Virus record (IMG/VR): IMGVR_UViG_3300004369_000182
Span: 1-21,307 of that record
From: a virus
Direction: 5' to 3' (one strand)
DNA length: 21,307 nt
The position numbers and the translations under genes are program-made. The notes under the pieces are model-generated. The model had not been told where the DNA came from and searched no databases. It saw only the letters and a program-made list of their open reading frames with translations. Shown one piece after another: positions 15,995 to 21,307 of this stretch (position 1 is the first letter of the stretch; every line of letters starts with the position of its first letter).

Positions 15995-16044
15995 GGTGAA
16001 TCAGCCTCAACTGTTTCGTTGTGAATGCCCCTCAAGGCATGGTT

Positions 16045-17403
16045 TTAGCCGCTGACGACCACCCGGTAAGCACCGGAAGCAGGTGCAACCGAGAAGGAAA
16101 CGTCAACTTGGTTGGCGTTCGTGCGGACAACATCGGTGATCACCGTGTCATAGGTGCTGCTGTCATACACCTGGACGGTGACATCGCGCGTGCCGAAGTT
16201 GTGGACGATTGAGAATGTGGCGTCGGCTCCGTTGCCGATGGTTTGGGCAGAAATACGAGCCAGGGTCGGCGTGCTCGTGGTGAGACCAGTTGCCGATGTT
16301 GCAGCCAGATTGTCACGCGCGTCAGCCTCCGTGCTCGCGTTTGTGCCACCATTTGCAATTGGGAGCAGCCCGCTGACACCGTTTCCTGACGCACTGGTGA
16401 GGTCGATAGTGTCGGTCGAGAGGACTCCGGCAGTGAAAGTGATGCCAGTTCCAGCAATGTTCGAGTCAAGAGCCAGACCATCGACAGTGGTTGTCAAGCC
16501 ATCAAAATTACTATCAACCTTAATCTGGAGATTGTCAGATGCAATTTCGATGCCACCATCACTGGCAACATTGACGTTAAGAACGTCTCCTGTTTTGGAG
16601 AGGCCATCTCCTGCGAGAATTGTCCCAGCAACCGAGAACAGGGCAAAATCAAGGCCAGTAGTGCCAAGCGTAATTGTTCCGTTATTCGTCAGAACCCAAC
16701 CGGAGTCGGCGTTCTCATCACCCTCTTCAACGAAGGTGAACATTCCCGGCGTAACTTCATCGGCACTATCCGCATCGGTGGCGCGTACCGCTGCCCCTGA
16801 TGCTTGTACGACATAAATTCCGTTTTCAGAAGCAGAGGCCTGGTTCTTGACAAGAACTCGATCACCAGCGACGAGAGTGACATTATCGATGGTGTCCCCG
16901 GCCTCAAGATCGGTCGTGATGCTCAGGGCCCCTGTGGTCGCGGCTCGCACTGATGCCTTTACATCAAGACCGGTACGAGCAGCGTCTACATAAGACTTAT
17001 TAGCGGCATCAAGATCATTGACTGGTGCCGAGACTTGAAGACGACCAGCAGCATCGCGAAGGGCAATCGTGGAGCCAGTGTTGCTAGACGTCTTGTTGTC
17101 AAGGGCTTGCTTGTCTGTGCCATTAAGCAGGCCAGACGCGCCAGAGGCAACGGCATCGGCAATTGAAAAAGTTACGCTTCCGTTCGACTCTGAAATTACT
17201 AACGCTGTCGTTGTGGACGAAAGAGCGTGGATAGCCTTTCGCCATGCAGTTCCGTCATATACTTTCAGCACCTTTTCGGTGCTGTTATAAATGAGCCGAC
17301 CTTCAAAATTGTTGGTGTTGGGGTCCGTGGCAACAGACTCAAAGCGACCATTGAGCAACTGGTTCTGATTGAGGTCAAGGTTTGTTACATATTTTTGCGC
17401 CAT
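16045..17403 (-). CDS. Tail fibre protein, 452 residues
   Basis: The N-terminus (YVTNLDLNQNQLLNGRFESV, then RLIYNSTEKVLKVYDGTAWR) is a widespread phage fibre start. The middle segment NKSYVDAARTGLDVKASVRA with RVLVKNQASASENGIYVVQA is paralogous to part of the 2010-residue fibre. Then come LPIANGGTNASTEADARDNL, a common fibre motif, and a C-terminal beta domain (TFSIVHNFGTRDVTVQVYD...VDVSFSVAPASGAYRVVVSG), typical of distal fibre proteins. A GGGAG ribosome site lies 7 bases before the ATG. A 50-base gap separates it from the next gene. Confidence 0.85.
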   Translation of the reverse strand: MAQKYVTNLDLNQNQLLNGRFESVATDPNTNNFEGRLIYNSTEKVLKVYDGTAWRKAIHALSSTTTALVISESNGSVTFSIADAVASGASGLLNGTDKQALDNKTSSNTGSTIALRDAAGRLQVSAPVNDLDAANKSYVDAARTGLDVKASVRAATTGALSITTDLEAGDTIDNVTLVAGDRVLVKNQASASENGIYVVQASGAAVRATDADSADEVTPGMFTFVEEGDENADSGWVLTNNGTITLGTTGLDFALFSVAGTILAGDGLSKTGDVLNVNVASDGGIEIASDNLQIKVDSNFDGLTTTVDGLALDSNIAGTGITFTAGVLSTDTIDLTSASGNGVSGLLPIANGGTNASTEADARDNLAATSATGLTTSTPTLARISAQTIGNGADATFSIVHNFGTRDVTVQVYDSSTYDTVITDVVRTNANQVDVSFSVAPASGAYRVVVSG

Positions 17404-17415
17404 CCGTGACTCCCG

Positions 17416-17730
17416 TTAAGTGAGATAGGCATAACCGGAAAATGGAGCAGTGAATTCTACCCGAATTTCAGTTGTGCTTACATATATTACATCACCAACG
17501 ACGACACTATCCGCAGAATCCACAACCATAACTGACGGTTTGCCGCCCAAAGTATGAGTGATTGTCCAGGCTGAAGAAGGGGAAGACTGAACGTGTACAT
17601 GGCGGCGAGTATTGACCGCACCCCCACCCCCGGCAATTACTTCGATGACCGTGGGGGCACTGTCCTCGACAATTACCTGATTCGGAGAATCTTGATATAC
17701 ATAGACTTGATTGGGTACCGCATTAGTCAT
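17416..17730 (-). CDS. Small tail-associated beta-domain protein
   Basis: This 104-residue protein has a short N-terminal strand-rich region (QVYVYQDSPNQVIVEDSAPT), a GGGG hinge near residues 34-37, and a C-terminal domain WTITHTLGGKPSVMVVDSAD...VEFTAPFSGYAYL. This domain resembles the one that ends the 452-residue fibre. It overlaps the upstream gene as ATGA and has a strong GGAGG site about 8 bases before the ATG. Likely a small virion protein of the baseplate or fibre connection; the specific role is not known. Confidence 0.7.
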   Translation of the reverse strand: MTNAVPNQVYVYQDSPNQVIVEDSAPTVIEVIAGGGGAVNTRRHVHVQSSPSSAWTITHTLGGKPSVMVVDSADSVVVGDVIYVSTTEIRVEFTAPFSGYAYLT

Positions 17731-18104
17731 CGGGTGACCTCCAGGGAGAGAGTAAAGGTGCCCTGGATGACACGCGAAACCACCCCGCCTGCGGAAATGA
17801 TCTCCAAGTCGTATACCCCGTCGGAAGTTAAGGCTGCCGTTTCCTCATCGGTGAGGTTCAAGCGAATTATGCCTTTTTCTCCAGCGGGCTCGATAAGGAT
17901 TCGACCATTCTCCGTCGTCAATTCAACCTGCGCCGTCGTCGAGGAAATTGTACGCCGCACCTGCATGCGGGCAGTGTGGCCCTCCAGGTCATAGTCAACA
18001 TACGTCGTTTGGGTGGGGTCGGCGGGATCGGGCATTTTCAGCCTGATAACACGGGTGAAGGTCGACCCTTGCTGGCAGGTCACGTTGTAAATTCCTGCAA
18101 TCAT
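17727..18104 (-). CDS. BppU-like small baseplate/tail protein
   Basis: This 125-residue protein begins IYNVTCQQGSTFTRVIRL, then DYDLEGHTARMQVRRT, and ends GVYDLEIISAGGVVSRVIQG before a TFTLSLEVTR tail. The pattern resembles the N-terminal domain of phage upper-baseplate (BppU-type) proteins and similar small phage proteins placed just before fibre genes. GGGAG lies about 10 bases upstream of the ATG. The assignment is by pattern, not search. Confidence 0.65.
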   Translation of the reverse strand: MIAGIYNVTCQQGSTFTRVIRLKMPDPADPTQTTYVDYDLEGHTARMQVRRTISSTTAQVELTTENGRILIEPAGEKGIIRLNLTDEETAALTSDGVYDLEIISAGGVVSRVIQGTFTLSLEVTR

Positions 18105-18123
18105 TGGCGCTTTCTCCCGTCCA

Positions 18124-18158
18124 AACTACCTTTTTATTGTAGTTCAGGGAAGCCCTGA
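18124..18158 (-). other. Two adjacent hairpins in the holin downstream gap
   Basis: In the 70-base gap between the holin stop and the next gene, TCAGGG/CCCTGA (18144-18158, 3-base loop) is followed on the minus strand by AACTAC/GTAGTT (18124-18144) with an A-rich loop. There is no U-run on either strand, so this is not a classical Rho-independent terminator; it may be an attenuating or RNA-protecting structure. Confidence 0.5.
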
Positions 18159-18174
18159 TAGGGGTGAGGTTCAC

Positions 18175-18387
18175 TCAGATTGCAGAAGCGGATTCCTTGT
18201 CGGGTCCAGCCTTCTTCAGGCCCATGCTCATTGCGACAGACAGTGCTACAGCAACAACGCCAGTCTTCCAGTTGTCCTTGTCCACGAGGCCATCAAAATC
18301 GGCTCCAGTGGCTACCCAGACGCCCAAATACGCTTGGACGAAGGTGCGGACTGCTCGCTCGGCGGCTTCTTTCCAAAACTTGGTCAT
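18175..18387 (-). CDS. Putative r1t-type holin
   Basis: From the ATG at 18385-18387 the product is 70 residues: MTKFWKEAAERAVRTFVQAY, a hydrophobic stretch through LGVWVATG, a polar turn FDGLVDKDNW, then a second hydrophobic stretch TGVVAVALSVAMSMGL and a charged tail. Size, the AERA-TF-Q motif and the two membrane segments fit r1t-like holins, common in phages of Actinobacteria and some Firmicutes. Such proteins make membrane holes that release the endolysin. The frame is open further upstream to 18531, but the ATG at 18387 has a perfect AGGAGG 4 bases before it and gives the expected length, so the longer start is rejected. No endolysin is seen in the window. Confidence 0.75.
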   Translation of the reverse strand: MTKFWKEAAERAVRTFVQAYLGVWVATGADFDGLVDKDNWKTGVVAVALSVAMSMGLKKAGPDKESASAI

Positions 18388-18391
18388 ATGA

Positions 18392-18397
18392 CCTCCT
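18392..18397 (-). promoter_or_regulatory. Strong ribosome binding site deciding the holin start
   Basis: AGGAGG on the minus strand, 4 bases before the ATG at 18385-18387; it excludes the longer in-frame start at 18531. Confidence 0.75.
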
Positions 18398-18427
18398 CTG
18401 TCAAGAAAATAATACACCTGCCAGTTG

Positions 18428-18712
18428 TCAAATAACTTCCATAAAAAGGAAAAGTTGGCCAGTGCGACTTTCTTGAGCATCAATCTCGGGCTTGGTTCCG
18501 TATTCGATCCAATTTGAGCCGTCATACACAAAAATCTTTTGAATATCTTTACAGTAGGCGACCATGCCCTCGGTGATAACAGAAGTTAATTCCGAGTTTC
18601 TGTCAGCCTCTGTATCGAAGACCATAACGGCCTGCTGCATGATGTATTCGTTCACATCATAGGCATGCAAAACATCGCCTTGAGCCCAAATTTTAATTCC
18701 CCTATTTGGCAT
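18428..18712 (-). CDS. Small tail-associated protein
   Basis: This 94-residue protein contains QGDVLHAYDVNEYIMQQAVM (near residues 11-30), VFDTEADRNSEL and GMVAYCKDIQKIFVYDGSNW (49-68). These motifs recur in small proteins or fibre N-termini of actinobacterial and environmental phages, where they are annotated as minor tail proteins. A GAGGAG ribosome site lies 5 bases before the ATG. It sits between the large tail protein and the holin. Its exact role is unknown. Confidence 0.7.
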   Translation of the reverse strand: MPNRGIKIWAQGDVLHAYDVNEYIMQQAVMVFDTEADRNSELTSVITEGMVAYCKDIQKIFVYDGSNWIEYGTKPEIDAQESRTGQLFLFMEVI

Positions 18713-18725
18713 TTCGTCTCCTCAC

Positions 18726-20789
18726 TTAGGCAAGTACAGCATAACCCAATAGGCCGAGGCCCGGGCTACCTAGTGTAAAGTAAAAATCATCGGCAGTCGT
18801 AGATACGAACGAGTACCCTGCGGGTCGCGTTGGCTCAATTGCAGCCATAACCAGAGGGGAACTTGATGTTGCTGGATCAACTTCTGGCGTTTCAACATCG
18901 ATAGTTCGAACCTCAATAATGAATGGTTCGTCAAGGTAATTTGGGAGAATTGCCACCCTCTGCGAGCCAGATAGAACCAGTTGGGCCGCCTCTCTGATGG
19001 ACTGTCCTGTTCCTGCGTTGTATCCGTAATTGGAAGTACCTATTTGCCACCTTTCAAATCCATCGGCACCTTCTTCAGTTGCGTAAAAGGAAACAGGATC
19101 TTGAATGTACCCAAAACTCACATTGACAGGCTCATACACCGCCCTCATTTGGGCAGTATCATCAGATGGGGACCTAAATAGTGTAGGTATAACGTAGGCG
19201 CTCTGGTCAGACGAATAAAACCACCCATCGCCGTCGCCATTGTAAATATATTTTGCTTTTTGTACCACTCCAGAACCTGCTGAAGTATCGTCGACGTATA
19301 CGGCATCCCCGTGATTGAGATTGTTTAGCAATGTCTCAAAATCCACGTCTTGTCCCCCGTGCAACTCGACGGTGATGCACGGTCCGTTGAGAATGTTGCC
19401 ACTAAATGGGACAAAGCCCACGTCCAGTTCGAAGTTGGGGTCTCCGCCATTGATGGCATTGATCATCGCCGACGGTTCGGCGGGGTCGCTGAAATGATCG
19501 CCCCCGGAGTAAGAGGGGTATGAAGTTATTGGATGGGTGATTCCGTCTGGGTCTCCTAGCGTCGGAACAGTAAACTGTGACCCATCCGGTTCAGCCGGGA
19601 GGAAAATTGCTGGCCACCACGAACCGGCAGGATTATCATAAAACCAAACATATTTCCAATTTGCCCCAGTAGTTCTATACTTCCACACTACTGCCTCTGG
19701 TTGATTCAACCTCCAAGGAGAAAAAAGTGCAGAGGGAACTGGCAAAAAGCCATCTGTGGGGGTTAGTTCTATCGTATTGCTACCGAGGTTAGCACCGACT
19801 TCGCCCAGGCGAATCTTCTCTACTAGCGCATCAATATATTCGGGCCCACCCGCTTGTCCCGTAATCCACTCAATTGGTTCATAATTTTGATAAACATGAG
19901 ATACCATCCCGTTGACGGGAGTTGAGATTCTGGGCAATGGCCAGTCTTCGATAGTCGTAGGCCGATAGACAATATTTTTTCTTACCTCCGAACCAGTGAA
20001 TTGCCCAAGCCAAGTCCTATATGACGGGTTGTGGTAATCTGCGTCCGTCAAAGAACTCTTCACCCAGGATGATGTTGCATCGTGAACGGGCGACAATTCG
20101 GAAATATCGTATTCAAAAATGTTTGAATATGTTTCCATTGCTTCGGATGAAGAATGGGACAACACGTCAATCAACTTAAACATTGGGAATTGTGGGTTTC
20201 GCTGCTGAGAATCAATATTCCAGAACATATCTGGCATATATTTTCGGGCTTCCAAAACATAGGGATTGTCCAAGAACGAAAACGTGTCATGGACTGCGGG
20301 TAGCGTTACAAAAATACTTGCGCCGCCGTGGCCAGAGAGAGTAAATGTGCAAGTAACTAATTCATCAAAATTTTCTGTTGGCATAAGTAGTTTATTGGTT
20401 CTGCCAGTTGACCAAGCCAATCGTGTAGTCGTCGCAGTTGCTTCTGCTACGCCTTCGGGCAATGGTTGGTTTTTGAGCGTCAAACGACCAGTAACCTCTA
20501 GGGGTGAATTTGATTTAAATTGGGCGTGCCCGATAAGAAAAGATGCAAATTCTGAGTCTTCATCGTAACAACGAACATTGTCAATTGTAAGAACAACTGG
20601 AGTTGTGCTGTTCGTTGGCGAGACTTCAAGACTGTAGTTATCAATACTCAATATTTCTGTGTCAGTTACGCGATGCGTGCCAGCGTATGTCAGCCAAGTC
20701 TCACTGAGAGACGAGGCCGTACGCCGCAGACCGGTCGCTCCAAAAACACTCAGCCTATCGTCTAGTCCAATGAAGTTTAGGTGGCTCAT
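18726..20789 (-). CDS. Large tail/baseplate protein, gpI-like central region
   Basis: This 687-residue protein overlaps the baseplate J-like gene by 4 bases. That order, J then I, is typical of P2-type baseplates. Residues 1-180 are beta-rich (LSIDNYSLEVSP, VVLTIDNVRCYD, CTFTLSGHGGASIFVTLP), like a carbohydrate-binding or Ig-type domain. Residues about 190-300 (FPMFKLIDVLSHSSSEAMET, WLGQFTG) look like the helical core of tail protein I. The C-terminal half is beta-rich and Pro/Gly/Asp-rich with no family I recognise. A GAGG lies 4 bases upstream of the ATG. Probably a baseplate wedge or tail-tip protein; the gpI comparison is tentative. Confidence 0.65.
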   Translation of the reverse strand: MSHLNFIGLDDRLSVFGATGLRRTASSLSETWLTYAGTHRVTDTEILSIDNYSLEVSPTNSTTPVVLTIDNVRCYDEDSEFASFLIGHAQFKSNSPLEVTGRLTLKNQPLPEGVAEATATTTRLAWSTGRTNKLLMPTENFDELVTCTFTLSGHGGASIFVTLPAVHDTFSFLDNPYVLEARKYMPDMFWNIDSQQRNPQFPMFKLIDVLSHSSSEAMETYSNIFEYDISELSPVHDATSSWVKSSLTDADYHNPSYRTWLGQFTGSEVRKNIVYRPTTIEDWPLPRISTPVNGMVSHVYQNYEPIEWITGQAGGPEYIDALVEKIRLGEVGANLGSNTIELTPTDGFLPVPSALFSPWRLNQPEAVVWKYRTTGANWKYVWFYDNPAGSWWPAIFLPAEPDGSQFTVPTLGDPDGITHPITSYPSYSGGDHFSDPAEPSAMINAINGGDPNFELDVGFVPFSGNILNGPCITVELHGGQDVDFETLLNNLNHGDAVYVDDTSAGSGVVQKAKYIYNGDGDGWFYSSDQSAYVIPTLFRSPSDDTAQMRAVYEPVNVSFGYIQDPVSFYATEEGADGFERWQIGTSNYGYNAGTGQSIREAAQLVLSGSQRVAILPNYLDEPFIIEVRTIDVETPEVDPATSSSPLVMAAIEPTRPAGYSFVSTTADDFYFTLGSPGLGLLGYAVLA

Positions 20790-21307
20790 ACCGCCTCGAT
20801 TGAAGTCGACTGAATCGATGAAGAGACAATTGCAGTCAAATTAATCCTCGTAGGATCAACATTAGGAATTGTTCCTTTCACGAGCCACGGAGCGTACGCC
20901 GGCTCACTTGCTGCCGTGTACGTGCCGTCTCCAACAATTGCTACCGAGTTCACAAAGGCAACTTGGGGATGATTCCTGATGATCGAGGCAATATCAGCAG
21001 CGACAAGGCCCTCTGCTGTAGAGGTATACCCGCTCGGGCTCAAATAAGCAGCAATTTCAGTTGCAAGTTCGTCTCTCACGGTTGTTGAATCGACGTCTGG
21101 GCCAACAGTGAAGAATGCCGCGATGTCAAAGTCATCAGCCAAAACCATATTTACGACTTCAATAGTGAGACCAGCCAAAGCACGCGACTGGATATCTTGG
21201 GCAATGGCGCTCCGTTCTAGGGCTGTCAAAAATCTTTCACTGCCATATACAAATACAAGAACGCTTCCTGTGACCGGCTCCCCCTCAATGGGATACAGAT
21301 TGGTATT
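20786..21307 (-). CDS. Baseplate J-like protein, C-terminal part (5' end outside window)
   Basis: The frame is open from the right edge to the TGA at 20786-20788, giving 173 residues. GEPVTGSVLVFVYGSE is followed by ERSAIAQDIQSRALAGLTIE, a DIAAFFTVGPDVDSTTVRDE strand-helix, AYLSPSG, and an IIRNHPQVAFVNSVAI segment. These match the C-terminal region of baseplate J/Mu gp47/T4 gp6-type proteins, which form the baseplate wedge ring. The TTG at 21229 is internal and not a true start, since the frame and family pattern continue upstream. Stop and next start overlap as ATGA. Confidence 0.85.
   Translation of the reverse strand, partial: NTNLYPIEGEPVTGSVLVFVYGSERFLTALERSAIAQDIQSRALAGLTIEVVNMVLADDFDIAAFFTVGPDVDSTTVRDELATEIAAYLSPSGYTSTAEGLVAADIASIIRNHPQVAFVNSVAIVGDGTYTAASEPAYAPWLVKGTIPNVDPTRINLTAIVSSSIQSTSIEAV

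Noticed and set aside
16024-16039. ATGCC/GGCAT hairpin in the 50-base gap before 15994 as a terminator
   Set aside because: Only a 5-bp stem with no following U-run in the direction of transcription; probably chance.
18388-18531. Longer start for the holin gene at 18531
   Set aside because: It would overlap the upstream gene by about 100 bases, and the perfect AGGAGG lies before the inner ATG.

Overview
This window looks like part of the late region of a tailed double-stranded DNA phage, probably from an aquatic metagenome. All 20 genes that can be supported lie on the minus strand. They are packed with gaps of 0-70 bases and several 4-base ATGA stop/start overlaps, so transcription runs from the right edge to the left edge. 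No stretch over about 70 bases lacks a gene. No tRNA, rRNA, CRISPR array, integrase, transposase or convincing promoter was seen. A baseplate J-like protein implies a contractile (myovirus-type) or otherwise complex baseplate. A PASTA domain and a small r1t-type-looking holin hint at an actinobacterial host, but this is inference and not proof.

Structural half, in transcription order: the C-terminal part of a baseplate J-like protein (open at the right edge), a large tail/baseplate protein overlapping it by 4 bases, a small tail-associated protein, a holin-like protein, a BppU-like small protein, a small beta-domain protein, two tail-fibre-type proteins, a 2010-residue repetitive tail fibre, and a 186-residue protein joining a PASTA domain to 17 tetrapeptides of the form xFPP (x = Y, F or H).

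Auxiliary half: the same gene string continues, without a visible break, into ten enzyme-like genes. In transcription order these are a glutathione-peroxidase-like protein, a 2OG-Fe(II) oxygenase, a second glutathione-peroxidase-like protein, a second 2OG-Fe(II) oxygenase, a DUF6065 protein, a TauD-type 2OG oxygenase with a long extra C-terminal region, an FkbM-like methyltransferase, two more 2OG-Fe(II) oxygenases, and a gene running off the left edge that fuses an NAD(P)-binding dehydrogenase-type domain to a sixth 2OG oxygenase domain. The HxD iron-ligand motif is visible in all six oxygenases, and the distal His plus 2OG-binding Arg/Lys in the five complete ones.

The most interesting reading is that this is a phage-borne protein or surface modification island: several prolyl-hydroxylase-like oxygenases, redox proteins and a methyltransferase, co-directional with the tail genes and directly behind a gene whose product is a long Phe-Pro-Pro repeat. 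Whether the repeat is the substrate is a hypothesis; the sequence shows only the adjacency and the intact active-site motifs. The leftmost dehydrogenase-oxygenase fusion is the most unusual single gene.
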